Shown here: piece after piece, positions 34,725 through 42,554 of the stretch
How the letters are laid out: each line of letters opens with the position of its first letter
Position numbering within the stretch: the first letter of the stretch is position 1
Source of the DNA: Streptomyces sp. 549
Lineage (GTDB): Bacteria; Actinomycetota; Actinomycetes; Streptomycetales; Streptomycetaceae
NCBI RefSeq assembly: GCF_030124175.1
Contig: NZ_JASKMT010000002.1
Coordinates: forward strand, 1 to 64,000
DNA: 64,000 nt
Direction of reading: 5' to 3'
Translations under genes and position numbers: made by a program
The notes under the pieces: generated by a model
Told to the model about the DNA's origin: nothing
What the model saw: only the letters and a program-made list of their open reading frames with translations
Databases searched by the model: none

Positions 34725-35483
34725 ATGACCACCGTGACACCGGAGGCGGAGCCGCACGTCAGACCCGCCGGGCACCGCTTCGACCAGGCGGTCCGCCCGG
34801 CCCGCTCGTCCGTGCTGCTCGCCGACTCCGACGAGGCCGTCGCCGCCGAGGTGGCCGGCGGCCTCACCGGGGCCGGCATCCCCGTCACCGTCTGCCGGGA
34901 CGGCGCCGAGGTGCTGCTGCGCGCCGGAATGCAGCAGCCGGCGCTGGTCCTGCTCGGCGCCCCGCTGGCCGTGGTCGACGCGGCCACGGTCACCGGCCTG
35001 CTGAACCGTATCTGCCCGTCGCCCGTGGTGGTCGGCGTCGGCGCGGAGCACGCCGCCGAGGCGGTGGCGGCGCTGTCGGCCGGCGCCACCGCGCTCGTCG
35101 CCCGCCCCTACCGGCTCGCGGAACTGCTGCCGCTGCTCCAGCCCACCGCCGCCGGCGACGGCTCCGCCGAGCGGCTGCGCGTCGGCGACATCGAACTCGA
35201 CCCGGCCGGACTGCACGTGTACGTGCGCGGGCAGGCCGTCCGCCTGCCGCTGCGCGAGTTCGAACTGCTCCGCTACCTGATGCGCCACGGCAACCAGGTG
35301 GTGCCGCGCAAGCAGATACTCCAGGACCTGTGGGGCACCGAGGTCACCGACACCAACACGCTGACCGTGCACGTCAAGCGGCTCCGCGCGAAGCTCGCCG
35401 CCGTCGAGGGCAGCTGCTGCACCATCGACACCGTCCGCGGCCTCGGCTACCGCCTGGAGTGCCCCGAAGCCGCCGACCGCTGA
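34725..35483 (+). CDS. Atypical OmpR/PhoB-type regulator with a degenerate receiver
   Basis: 252 residues. The C-terminal winged helix is complete (LPLREFELLRYLMRHGNQVVPRKQILQDLW; TVHVKRLRAKL; TVRGLGYRLE). The receiver keeps the acidic pair (LLADSDE) but the phosphoacceptor site reads LVLLGAPL, with Gly78 where Asp is expected, and the conserved Lys is Arg (VARPYR). It should therefore not be controlled by aspartyl phosphorylation. It lies 61 bp after pstB and is not PhoP, which has a full receiver. Target genes unknown. Confidence 0.88.
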   Translation: MTTVTPEAEPHVRPAGHRFDQAVRPARSSVLLADSDEAVAAEVAGGLTGAGIPVTVCRDGAEVLLRAGMQQPALVLLGAPLAVVDAATVTGLLNRICPSPVVVGVGAEHAAEAVAALSAGATALVARPYRLAELLPLLQPTAAGDGSAERLRVGDIELDPAGLHVYVRGQAVRLPLREFELLRYLMRHGNQVVPRKQILQDLWGTEVTDTNTLTVHVKRLRAKLAAVEGSCCTIDTVRGLGYRLECPEAADR

Positions 35484-35548
35484 CCCTCCTGGGGGCTGAC
35501 CTCATGGCGGCTGGGGCCTGGTGCCCCCAGGTTCAGGGGCGGGGCGTC

Positions 35549-36580
35549 TCAGGTGGCGAGCGGGTCGAGGTGGAGGGGCTGGACCCGGCCCTCCAGCAGC
35601 GCCGCCAGGCCGTTGACGGCGGCGACGGCCGGGTCGGTGGCGACCTGCACCGGCATCGTCGTCGCCTGCCGCAGACGCTCGTCGAGGCCGGGCAGCAGCG
35701 CGCTGCCGCCGGTCAGCATGATGCCCCGGTCGGCGAGGTCGGCGACCAGGTCCGGCGGGCACCGGTGCAGCACACTGCGGATCGCGTCGACCAGCATGTT
35801 GACCGGGGGCTGGAGCACCGCCCGCACGTCCTCCGGGTCGACCTGGACCGTGCGGGCCAGCCCGGTGGCGACGTCCCGCCCGAGCACCACGGTGTTGACG
35901 GGGCCGGCCAGCCCGACCGCCGCCACGTCCCGGTGCAGGGCCCGGACGGCCAGCGAGGGCAGCGTCAGCTCGTAGCGGCTGCGCAGGTGCTGGACCACCG
36001 CGTGGTCGATGGTGTCGCCGCCCACCGGGACCTTCGCGGCGGCCACGATCGCTCCCAGGGACAGCACCGCCACCTCGGTCGCCGCCGCCCCGCACGACAC
36101 CACCATCGTCGCCTCGGGCCGCTCCACCGGCAGCCCGCAGCCGACGGCCGCCGCGACCAGCGTGTCCACCAACTCCACCCGGCGGGCGCCCAGTCCGGCC
36201 ATCGTCTCCGCCACCGCCCGGCGGGCCAGCGGGTCGGCGTCGTGCGGTACGCAGGCGGCGGCCCGCAGCAGTGGGTTGCGCCGCCAGGACCTGCGCACCT
36301 TCTCACCCACCATGGTGCGCAGCATGCGCTGCGCCATGTGGATGTCGACCACCGTGCCGTTGGCGATCGGCCGGACCACCCGGATGTGCGCGGGCGTGCG
36401 CCCGGCCATGCGCTCGGCCGGGGACCCGACGGCGATGAGCGCCCCGGACCGCATGTTCACCGCGACGATCGACGGCTCGTCGACCACCAGCCCGGCCTGC
36501 TTGAGATACACCCGGCTCCGCGACGCCCCCAGATCGACGGCGACCGTGCATCGACGCACCTGCTCATGGCTGAAGGTCAC
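35549..36580 (-). CDS. MreB/Mbl-like actin homologue with a degraded ATPase site
   Basis: 343 residues with the MreB plan. Phosphate-1 is VAVDLGASRSRVYL and the adenosine motif is MLTGGSALLPGLDERL. Phosphate-2, normally VDIGGGTTEVAV, reads VSCGAAATEVAV (162-171), and the usual LIEEPMAAA catalytic-Glu segment reads LVDTLVAAA. It probably binds but does not hydrolyse ATP. GTG 36580 follows GGGGAG. It is an orphan with no mreCD or rodA nearby; a role in spore-wall or cytoskeleton control like Streptomyces Mbl is only possible. Confidence 0.85.
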   Translation of the reverse strand: MTFSHEQVRRCTVAVDLGASRSRVYLKQAGLVVDEPSIVAVNMRSGALIAVGSPAERMAGRTPAHIRVVRPIANGTVVDIHMAQRMLRTMVGEKVRRSWRRNPLLRAAACVPHDADPLARRAVAETMAGLGARRVELVDTLVAAAVGCGLPVERPEATMVVSCGAAATEVAVLSLGAIVAAAKVPVGGDTIDHAVVQHLRSRYELTLPSLAVRALHRDVAAVGLAGPVNTVVLGRDVATGLARTVQVDPEDVRAVLQPPVNMLVDAIRSVLHRCPPDLVADLADRGIMLTGGSALLPGLDERLRQATTMPVQVATDPAVAAVNGLAALLEGRVQPLHLDPLAT

Positions 36581-36685
36581 AGTGGTACTCCCCGGAAGAG
36601 CGCGACGGACGTTCCCCTCATCGTGGGGCGGCGGCTCCCGGGCCGCCCGCCGGACTGGTCCGGACGGGCGCCCCGGGGGGCGGGG

Positions 36686-36889
36686 CTACACGGGCCGGTC
36701 CAGCTCCCCCGGCGTGGGGCCGGGCGTCAGCCCCGGCGCGTGGGCGGGGCAGGCGTAGAGGGTGGCTCCGGGACCGCTGGTGCTCTGCACCCACCGGACG
36801 GGGACCGGGGCGGAGGTGGGCTCGCGGCACGTGACGCAGAGCGCGACGAGCACGTCGGGAGGCGGCCCGGTCAGCCCGCCGACGTTCAC
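36686..36889 (-). CDS. Small Cys-rich hypothetical protein
   Basis: 67 residues with CVTC...YACPAH, a possible CxxC/CxxH zinc ribbon, and a Pro-rich tail. GTG 36889 overlaps the stop of the preceding 133-residue gene by 4 nt, which supports it as real. Function unknown. Confidence 0.6.
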   Translation of the reverse strand: MNVGGLTGPPPDVLVALCVTCREPTSAPVPVRWVQSTSGPGATLYACPAHAPGLTPGPTPGELDRPV

Positions 36890-37287
36890 GCGGGCACCCC
36901 CGCAGCGGCGAAGGCGGACCGCGTGAACGGGGCTCCGGGGTAGGTGTACGGGTAGTCGACACCGAGGGTCGCGAGCGCGGCAGCCCGCTGCCGCTCATGG
37001 ACGACGCCGGGCACCACCTGCATGTCCGCGACGGCATGCGGTGTCGCCGCGAGGACGTACGGGCGGACGAGTACCACGTCCTCACCCCGCAGCGGTGCGC
37101 GCAGCGCCCGCACGTGCTCGGGGGTCGGCGTCAGCCACTGAGCGGACGTGGACGTGAGCCCACTGCGGGTGGGGGCGGGATCGGGGCTCGGCGCGGGCTC
37201 GGTGACGGGGCGTGCGCCGTGGCGCCCACGGACGGGCAGCACCATTCGCAGCACCCACACCAGGGCACGGGCGATAACATCGCGCAT
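36886..37287 (-). CDS. Hypothetical protein with N-terminal hydrophobic helix
   Basis: 133 residues: DVIARALVWVLRMVLPVRG may be a membrane or signal-like helix, then a Pro-rich linker, then a conserved-looking LTPTPEHVRALRAPLRGEDVVLVRPYVLAA and a YPYTYPGAPFTR end. AAGGAG precedes ATG 37287. Operon of two with the 67-residue gene. Not recognised. Confidence 0.65.
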   Translation of the reverse strand: MRDVIARALVWVLRMVLPVRGRHGARPVTEPAPSPDPAPTRSGLTSTSAQWLTPTPEHVRALRAPLRGEDVVLVRPYVLAATPHAVADMQVVPGVVHERQRAAALATLGVDYPYTYPGAPFTRSAFAAAGVPA

Positions 37288-37321
37288 AAGTCGTTCAGCT
37301 CCTTGAAAGCTGTTCGGTGGA

Positions 37322-37367
37322 GCCCCGGCGGACCGGTCCTAAGCGGTCCGCCGGGGCGTTTTGTTGT
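37322..37367. terminator. Terminator with 14-bp stem and T tract
   Basis: GCCCCGGCGGACCG (37322-37335) pairs with 37344-37357 over an 8-nt loop and is followed on the + strand by GTTTTGTTGT. On the minus strand it lies between the MazG-like gene and the 133-residue gene, so it can end the MazG transcript; the T tract, however, points to a rightward transcript with no known gene. Confidence 0.8.
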
Positions 37368-37493
37368 GGTACTTCGGAGGGGCAGCGAGGCTCGGCCCGT
37401 CCGCCTCGGGAGCGGACAGCGGAAGCTGGTGTCCGGGCCGGTTTGGCCGATCTGCAAACGGTCATGGCATCCGCGCCGGATGCGGTTCTGGAC

Positions 37494-37811
37494 CTAAGCG
37501 GTGAGGGACCGCTGGGCGACGTGCTCGACGCGCTCGGCGAAGATCCGCGCGGCGTCGGGATTGACCGTGACCAGGGCGACCATGGCGGTCAGAATGACGT
37601 CGACCAGCTCGTTCTGCACGTCCTCCCATGTGTGGCTCTCGCCTTTACGCGGGTTCGAGCGCATCACTCCGTGGACGGCCTCGGCCACCTCCCCGGCTTC
37701 TTCGGTGATCTTCAGGACGCGCAGCAGCCGCGCCTCCATGGGTGAGCCCTGGGTCTCCTCGTCCAGCCAGTCGACGAGGCGCTTGATGGTCATCCAGTCG
37801 GTGTCCTGCAT
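37494..37811 (-). CDS. MazG-like nucleotide pyrophosphohydrolase
   Basis: 105-residue all-alpha protein. LLRVLKITEEAGEVAEAVHG gives the EExxE-like metal site and ELVDVILTAMVAL the second acidic helix of the MazG/dUTPase-like fold, which hydrolyses (d)NTPs to NMP + PPi. ATG 37811 follows GGAGGAA. It lies 164 nt after the methyltransferase on the same strand and may share its transcript. Nucleotide-pool cleaning or a defence role cannot be separated. Confidence 0.82.
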   Translation of the reverse strand: MQDTDWMTIKRLVDWLDEETQGSPMEARLLRVLKITEEAGEVAEAVHGVMRSNPRKGESHTWEDVQNELVDVILTAMVALVTVNPDAARIFAERVEHVAQRSLTA

Positions 37812-37975
37812 GGCCGATTCCTCCGTGGCGGTCGCTGGGCGTGGAGGGGAGGGGACGCTACCGGAGCGGGTAGGCAGGAACCGGGCAAGGCGAGCGGATA
37901 CCTCAGAAGGAGTGACGGCGGGAGGGGAGGGGCGAGCCGGGGGGCGAGAGCCGGGCGCCTTTGCTCGTGCCGGGC

Positions 37976-39115
37976 TCAGCCCTCGCCCAGGGACGCGTGC
38001 CACTTTCCGCGTGACAGGTGCACAACGCCGTCGGGGGTGATGCGGACGTGCGCGCCGTAGAGGGGCAGTGCGCCTTCGGTGTTCAGCCGGTTGCGGATGC
38101 GTTCGAGGGCGTCCCAGAGCCGTTGCGGGCCGCCTTGGTGCACCTCGGGCGGGTCGGTCCACACGGCGGACGCACGCGCCCAGGACCCGTCCGGGTGGAA
38201 CAGCCATGCCGTGCGACGGTCGCCGAGTTCTTCGTAGTGGGTCTCCACTCCCGGGGCGGTCAGGGTGAGGTGCGTACTCACCTCCCAGGCGTCGGAGACG
38301 TTGAGTACGGGGTAGCGGCCGGTGCTGACCTCTTCCCCTTCCTGGTCCCTGGCGTGCGGGAAGCTCTCGATGAGGTGGGGCGGGTGGCCGGAGCCGTGGC
38401 GCGCGTGCATGAACCCGGCCCAGTCGCGTTCGACTCGGCCGACAGCGCCCCCGTCCGGTGTCTTCTCCGCTCCGATGATCATTGTCGTGCCGGTGAGAGT
38501 GGTGACCAGTCGTCCACCAGGCCGCAGAGCACGCAACCACCCTGGGGGAACGCGGGGCATCGCCACCATGGCCACGATCCGGTCGTACCCGCCGGGGAGT
38601 TCCTTCGTGGCGTCCACGGTCACCAGCTCCGGCCGGTACCCGACTGCCGCGAGTCGTTCCCGGGCGGTGTCGGTCAGGTACGGGTCCACGTCCACGCTGC
38701 TCACGTACCGGTCGCCGAAACGGTGACACAACAGCGCCGTGGAGTACCCGGACGCGGTTCCCACGTCGAGAATCCTCATCCCCTCGGCCGGTCGGGCGTG
38801 CCGCAGCATCTGCACCACCAGCGACGGAAGGGTGGACGAAGAAGTGGGCCACCACGCGGGCCGGTTCTCGGGCTCGGCATGGTCGGCGTGGAGTGAGCCC
38901 GTGCGAGTGACCAGGGTGGTGTCGCTGTAGGCCGCGCGCAGCCACAGCTCGGGGTTGGCCGGGCCGTCCGCCAACAGTGCGCCGTCGTGCTCGGCCCACC
39001 ACCAGCGGGGCACGAACAGGTGGCGAGGGGTGAGGCGAACGGCGTCCCGCCATCGGGACTGCGGATGCGTCACCTCGTCTGCCAGGGCGGCTGCGTGCTG
39101 TGCCCATTCCGTCAT
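37976..39115 (-). CDS. PCMT-like SAM-dependent methyltransferase
   Basis: 379 residues. N-terminal half resembles protein-L-isoaspartate O-methyltransferase: RHLFVPRWWW, SSSTLPSLVVQML in place of the usual SQPYIVA, SAM motif I LDVGTASGYSTALL (116-128) and VTVDATKELPGGYDRIV. The ~180-residue C-terminal part (ESFPHARDQEGEEVS onward) is not recognised and may choose the substrate. ATG 39115 overlaps the radical SAM stop by 4 nt, so the two enzymes are made together and may act on the same product. Confidence 0.85.
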   Translation of the reverse strand: MTEWAQHAAALADEVTHPQSRWRDAVRLTPRHLFVPRWWWAEHDGALLADGPANPELWLRAAYSDTTLVTRTGSLHADHAEPENRPAWWPTSSSTLPSLVVQMLRHARPAEGMRILDVGTASGYSTALLCHRFGDRYVSSVDVDPYLTDTARERLAAVGYRPELVTVDATKELPGGYDRIVAMVAMPRVPPGWLRALRPGGRLVTTLTGTTMIIGAEKTPDGGAVGRVERDWAGFMHARHGSGHPPHLIESFPHARDQEGEEVSTGRYPVLNVSDAWEVSTHLTLTAPGVETHYEELGDRRTAWLFHPDGSWARASAVWTDPPEVHQGGPQRLWDALERIRNRLNTEGALPLYGAHVRITPDGVVHLSRGKWHASLGEG

Positions 39116-39996
39116 CGCGCACCGTCCGGGGAGTTGGGGAACTGCGGCAGACACGCCGGTTGTCCAGGCTGGCAGCTCTGGTCGTCCGGGGAACAGCCCT
39201 GAGCGCGTGGTGGGGGAACGCTCGCTGAGAGCCGTGCCCATGCCTTCCCACCGAGCAGTTCGCCGAGTCGGGTTTCGCGTACGTTCCCTGCCGGGAAGTC
39301 GCGGGAGAGCACGCAGCCGGCGAGGTCGCCGTTCGGGAGGACGGCGGCACGTCCACGGGTGCACCGGCCGCACATCTCGTCCAGCGTCGGGGACTGCCCC
39401 GGCAGGGCAGAGCGCCCGACGGCCCGCGCCCGGTCGGTCGTGATGTGCCTGACGCCCATGGATTCCAGCTCGGCGCGGGCTTCGGCCACGTGCTGTCCCG
39501 GCAGGACCTCCACGAGCCCGGCCCGCACGGTCGCGCCCCTGGTGACGGCTTCCCGGATGTGGCACCGGGTCCGGGTGTAGCTGCCCGCACGTCCGGTGAT
39601 CCTGTCGTGTTCCTCGGGCTCGTCGCTGTAGTAGCTCGTCGCCAGCGTCAGGCCCTCACGGGTGAGCAGATCCCACCAGCCGGGGGCGACGTGGAAGAGA
39701 TTGCTGTAGACCTCCACCCCCATCCCGAGCGAGAGCGCGAGTTCAGCGAACTCCCGCCAGTGCGGATGGACGGTTGGCTCTCCCCCGATGAGCTGGACGG
39801 AACAGACGCCGAGCGCCGCCGCGTCGATGATCACCCCTCGCCAGTCCGCAGGCGTCATGGCGCCGTGCGTCGCCTGCGGGCTGGACTCGGACAGGCAGTG
39901 TGTACAGGTGAGTTGGCACCGTCCGGTGATCTCCAGCTCCAGCGACGCGATGCCGATGGGAAAGGCGGCGGAGGGTGGTTCAAGCAGAGTGGTCAC
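39112..39996 (-). CDS. Radical SAM enzyme with SPASM-like C-terminal cysteines
   Basis: 294 residues. CX3CX2C at Cys27, Cys31, Cys34 (GRCQLTCTHC) binds the [4Fe-4S] cluster, and GGEP (71-74) the SAM amine. The C-terminal Cys209-x2-Cys212, Cys228, Cys268, Cys275, Cys282 resemble a SPASM/twitch auxiliary-cluster region, typical of peptide-modifying enzymes. GTG 39996 follows GAAGGGAA. It belongs to a run of six same-strand genes. No obvious precursor peptide is visible beside it, so the substrate may be a protein, a cryptic peptide or a small molecule. Confidence 0.87.
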   Translation of the reverse strand: MTTLLEPPSAAFPIGIASLELEITGRCQLTCTHCLSESSPQATHGAMTPADWRGVIIDAAALGVCSVQLIGGEPTVHPHWREFAELALSLGMGVEVYSNLFHVAPGWWDLLTREGLTLATSYYSDEPEEHDRITGRAGSYTRTRCHIREAVTRGATVRAGLVEVLPGQHVAEARAELESMGVRHITTDRARAVGRSALPGQSPTLDEMCGRCTRGRAAVLPNGDLAGCVLSRDFPAGNVRETRLGELLGGKAWARLSASVPPPRAQGCSPDDQSCQPGQPACLPQFPNSPDGAR

Positions 39997-40015
39997 GGCG
40001 ATTGTTCCCTTCGTC

Positions 40016-40510
40016 CTACGAGCGGTGGTGGTTCCGGGGCCGGTGCGCTTCCTGCGGGGGACGCGGCAGTCCGCCGATGCGGTGGGGTATCGGCTCGGGT
40101 GATGCCCGGTCGGGTTCGTCGGCGGGCAGCAGGGATGGGGAGACGGACAGGGCGTAGGTGCAGTCCGTGTCCGCGAACGTGCGGAACAGTGGATGCCCGG
40201 CCTTGAGATGCTGTCGCGCCTCGCGTTGCCCGTCCCGGTCGGCAGCCCATGTGCGGAGTCGAGTGGGGCAGTCGGGGAAGGGAACGGTCGGCAAGCGCAT
40301 GAACAGCCTCACCCACGTCGAGTGCTGCGGGTCGGGGTCGAGTCGATCCGCGATCCGCAGCGCCGCAGTGCGAAGCCACCGAAGCGCGAGGATTGTTGAG
40401 ATCGATTGGAAGGTGCCCAGGACGTACGGCACGGTCTCGCCCGTGCCGTACACAAGACCGTCGGCGCGCACTTCGCACCGGTAGCCCGCAGGCTGCGAAC
40501 CGTTGCTCAT
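40016..40510 (-). CDS. Hypothetical protein in the radical SAM operon
   Basis: 164 residues: beta-rich start YRCEVRADGLVYGTGETVPYVLGTF, then a helix STILALRWLRTAALRIADRL, and a Pro/Arg/His-rich tail of ~40. No known motif. ATG 40510 overlaps the upstream gene stop by 4 nt; the radical SAM gene follows after 19 nt. Confidence 0.7.
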   Translation of the reverse strand: MSNGSQPAGYRCEVRADGLVYGTGETVPYVLGTFQSISTILALRWLRTAALRIADRLDPDPQHSTWVRLFMRLPTVPFPDCPTRLRTWAADRDGQREARQHLKAGHPLFRTFADTDCTYALSVSPSLLPADEPDRASPEPIPHRIGGLPRPPQEAHRPRNHHRS

Positions 40511-40776
40511 GACGGGCACCCCAGCCACATGACCCACGGGCGTTCGATCACCTCGGCGTAACTGGTGTGCTCGGGGTTGGCTCGCAAGTGCTCGAACGTC
40601 CAGGCCTGAGCGTCGAGCGGGTCGGTGTGCTTGTCGGACTCGGCGCCGCACTCCGTGTCGTCGTCCGTGAGGGACAGGCAGCGGAACCGGTGTGTGAGCG
40701 GGGGAGCGTCGTCGTCCTGGTCGGGCCGGAGAGTCCAGTCGACGAACCGGAACACGCGACGGGCCGCCGTGGTCAC
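40507..40776 (-). CDS. Small hypothetical protein in the radical SAM operon
   Basis: 89 residues: RVFRFVDWTLRPDQDDD, RFRCLSLTDDDTECGAES, then HTDPLDAQAWTFEHLRANPEHTSY and a Trp-rich end. Reads like a small globular Streptomyces family of unknown function. 4-nt overlaps on both sides. Confidence 0.7.
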   Translation of the reverse strand: MTTAARRVFRFVDWTLRPDQDDDAPPLTHRFRCLSLTDDDTECGAESDKHTDPLDAQAWTFEHLRANPEHTSYAEVIERPWVMWLGCPS

Positions 40777-41033
40777 AGCAGTTCACCCCGGCTTCGAGCG
40801 TTGCACCGCGCGTTCTCGGCCTGCAACCTCTCCATCGGGTCCGCAGGACGCACGTGCTCGGGCTCGGCTTCCCACTCCGTCCCACCGCAGACCGGGCGCA
40901 ACGCCCAGTAGGGGCCGGCGACCCCTCGGAACTCCCCGATACGGCCGCCACTGCTGATGTCCAGCACGAGCGTGCCGAGTTGCGGGGGGCCCGGAGGTTC
41001 CTGCGCGTTCGGGCAAACGTTCTCGCCGTCCAC
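40773..41033 (-). CDS. Small hypothetical protein, first gene of the radical SAM operon
   Basis: 86 residues: LGTLVLDISSGGRIGEFRGVAGPYWALRPVCGGTEWEAEPEHVRPAD, a compact beta-rich core. GTG 41033 follows GGAGAGGAG. Codes for the first protein of the operon and lies divergent from the XRE gene across 93 bp. Not recognised. Confidence 0.7.
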   Translation of the reverse strand: MDGENVCPNAQEPPGPPQLGTLVLDISSGGRIGEFRGVAGPYWALRPVCGGTEWEAEPEHVRPADPMERLQAENARCNARSRGELL

Positions 41034-41070
41034 CTGTCGCTCCTCTCCGTAGTCATTCCACTACCAAGGA

Positions 41071-41090
41071 GGCTCAGAGTGGCTTAGAGT
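41071..41090. promoter_or_regulatory. 10-bp direct repeat in the divergent XRE/operon promoter
   Basis: GGCTCAGAGT then GGCTTAGAGT, back to back (one helical turn), in the 93-bp gap between the minus-strand operon and the XRE gene. A candidate operator for the XRE protein. Confidence 0.4.
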
Positions 41091-41126
41091 CGAGCGGTCT
41101 TCAACGTGGCGTAATAGGGGGGCACA

Positions 41127-41966
41127 TTGGTAAACCGCAAAGAGCTGAACCCGGAGGCAAGTCCGCAAGCAGCCTTCGGTGCGCGTCTGCGCAGGCTGCG
41201 CGAGGCGCGCGGGTGGACCCAGGACCACCTTGCAGTTCTGGTCGGCTATACGGGTCGGCACGTGTCGGCGGTGGAAACTGGTCGCAAACCGCCAACCCTT
41301 CCTTTTGTGCGCAAGATTGACGAAGCGTTAGGGACGGGTGGCGGCACCGAATCGTTCGAGCGCGAGTGGCGGGAGGTCAAGCACGGCAGCCTGTTGGAAG
41401 GCTTCCCGGAGTACGTGGGCTATGAGGGCCGGGCAGTCGAGATCAGGCTGTTCGAGATCGGGCTTGTCCCTGGCTTGTTGCAGACACCGGAGTACGCGCG
41501 GGCCTTGGCCGACGGCGATGTACAGCGGGGGGCCATCACACCCGAGCAGGCCGCAGAGCGAGTCTCGTTCTTGGCCGCGCGACAAGAGGCGTTGGTACGG
41601 CCCCGACCGCCCATGGTGCTCGTCGTCATGGATGAGAGCTGCCTCCATCACGCTGTTGGCGGCCCGGAAGTGATGAGCGCCCAGCTTCAGAGACTGGTAG
41701 AGGTGGCCTCCCTCCCCAACTGGATCATCCAGGTGGCACCGTTCGGCATAGGCGCACGAAGGGCGTTCAACCTCCCAGTCAATCTGCTCACCCTTGCCGA
41801 CCGATCCGTCGTTGCGTACGCCGAATCACAGGCACAGGGGCACGTCGAGCGGGAAACTTCCTTCGTGGTGCCCATGCTCACGGCCTACCATCAACTACAG
41901 GGCGAGTCGCTGTCGCAGGCAGCGGCCGTGGCCAAGATCAGCCAGTTGCGAAAGGGCACCCCGTGA
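41127..41966 (+). CDS. Scr1-type XRE regulator with DUF5753
   Basis: 279 residues. Helix-turn-helix about 16-70 (ARLRRLREARGWTQDHLAVLVGYTGRHVSAVETGRKPP), then a DUF5753-type domain (FEIGLVPGLLQTPEYARAL; RQEALVRPRPPMVLVVMDESCLHHAVGG; LPNWIIQVAPFGIG). Start is TTG 41127 after GGGGGG. It overlaps the first DUF397 gene by 4 nt. Such pairs (whiJ-like or Scr1/Scr2-like) are common in Streptomyces, with the DUF397 protein countering the regulator. It probably controls itself and the divergent operon. Confidence 0.92.
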   Translation: MVNRKELNPEASPQAAFGARLRRLREARGWTQDHLAVLVGYTGRHVSAVETGRKPPTLPFVRKIDEALGTGGGTESFEREWREVKHGSLLEGFPEYVGYEGRAVEIRLFEIGLVPGLLQTPEYARALADGDVQRGAITPEQAAERVSFLAARQEALVRPRPPMVLVVMDESCLHHAVGGPEVMSAQLQRLVEVASLPNWIIQVAPFGIGARRAFNLPVNLLTLADRSVVAYAESQAQGHVERETSFVVPMLTAYHQLQGESLSQAAAVAKISQLRKGTP

Positions 41967-42172
41967 CGACCGAATCCCCTCGTTGGTTCAAGTCCTCGTA
42001 CAGCTCGAACGGCGGCAACTGCATCGAGGTCGCCGCCAACTTCGCCGCCTCGCGCGGCACTGTCCCTGTCCGTGACTCCAAGAACCTGGCCGGTCCGGTT
42101 CTGGTCTTCCCTGCTGGCTCGTTCGCTTCCTTCGTGGCGAGCGTCAAGGTTGGAGAATCCGGCACCGTCTGA
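41963..42172 (+). CDS. DUF397 protein, copy 1
   Basis: 69 residues with the family signature WFKSSYSSNGGNCIEVA...VPVRDSKNLAGPVLVF and FVASVKVG. GTG 41963 is coupled to the XRE gene. DUF397 proteins partner DUF5753 XRE regulators in toxin-antitoxin-like or developmental switches. Confidence 0.92.
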   Translation: MTTESPRWFKSSYSSNGGNCIEVAANFAASRGTVPVRDSKNLAGPVLVFPAGSFASFVASVKVGESGTV

Positions 42173-42276
42173 CCAGTCGGCAAGGGCACTGCGTCAGGGC
42201 AGTTCCGCCGTGCTCTGCATGGCACTTTGCTGTGCATGCACCCGGTCGTGATCGAACGATTATGAAAGGGCACCCC

Positions 42277-42486
42277 GTGACGACCGAACCCCCCTGTTGG
42301 GTCAAGTCCTCCTACAGCGAGAACGGCGGCCAGTGCGTCGAGGTCGCCACGAACCTTGCCGTCTCGCGTGGCACTGTCTCCGTCCGTGACTCCAAGGGCC
42401 CGGCCGGTCCGGCACTGGCCTTCCGTGCCGATGCGTTCTCCTCGTTCGTCGCGGGCGTCCAGGTCGGAGACCTCGGCACCGTCTGA
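42277..42486 (+). CDS. DUF397 protein, copy 2 (tandem duplicate)
   Basis: 69 residues, nearly collinear with copy 1: CWVKSSYSENGGQCVEVAT...VSVRDSKGPAGPALAF. The ribosome site and start (gaaagggcaccccgtgacga) repeat those of copy 1, so this is a recent tandem duplication including the initiation region. ATG 42262 is a less likely start. Confidence 0.9.
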   Translation: MTTEPPCWVKSSYSENGGQCVEVATNLAVSRGTVSVRDSKGPAGPALAFRADAFSSFVAGVQVGDLGTV

Positions 42487-42504
42487 CCGGCGATCCAGCG
42501 CTGC

Positions 42505-42554
42505 CCCCACCGTGACGCACGGTGGGGCATGGCGGGACACCCCCGCCATGCCCC
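42505..42554. terminator. Two overlapping hairpins between convergent genes
   Basis: CCCCACCGTG/CACGGTGGGG (42505-42527) and a 13-bp stem GGGGCATGGCGGG with its complement (42524-42554) share 4 nt, so only one can form fully. They lie between DUF397 and the convergent hisS-like gene. Otherwise 42487-42787 shows no gene. Confidence 0.75.

Noticed and set aside
37317-37745. Plus-strand 142-codon frame after the rightward terminator
   Set aside because: It is antisense to the MazG-like gene, has no ribosome site and no recognisable domain.
37494-41056. Radical SAM/PCMT operon as a classical lanthipeptide or FxLD-type cluster
   Set aside because: No LanB/LanC/LanM-like dehydratase or cyclase and no FxLD-type precursor peptide. 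The methyltransferase resemblance alone is not enough.
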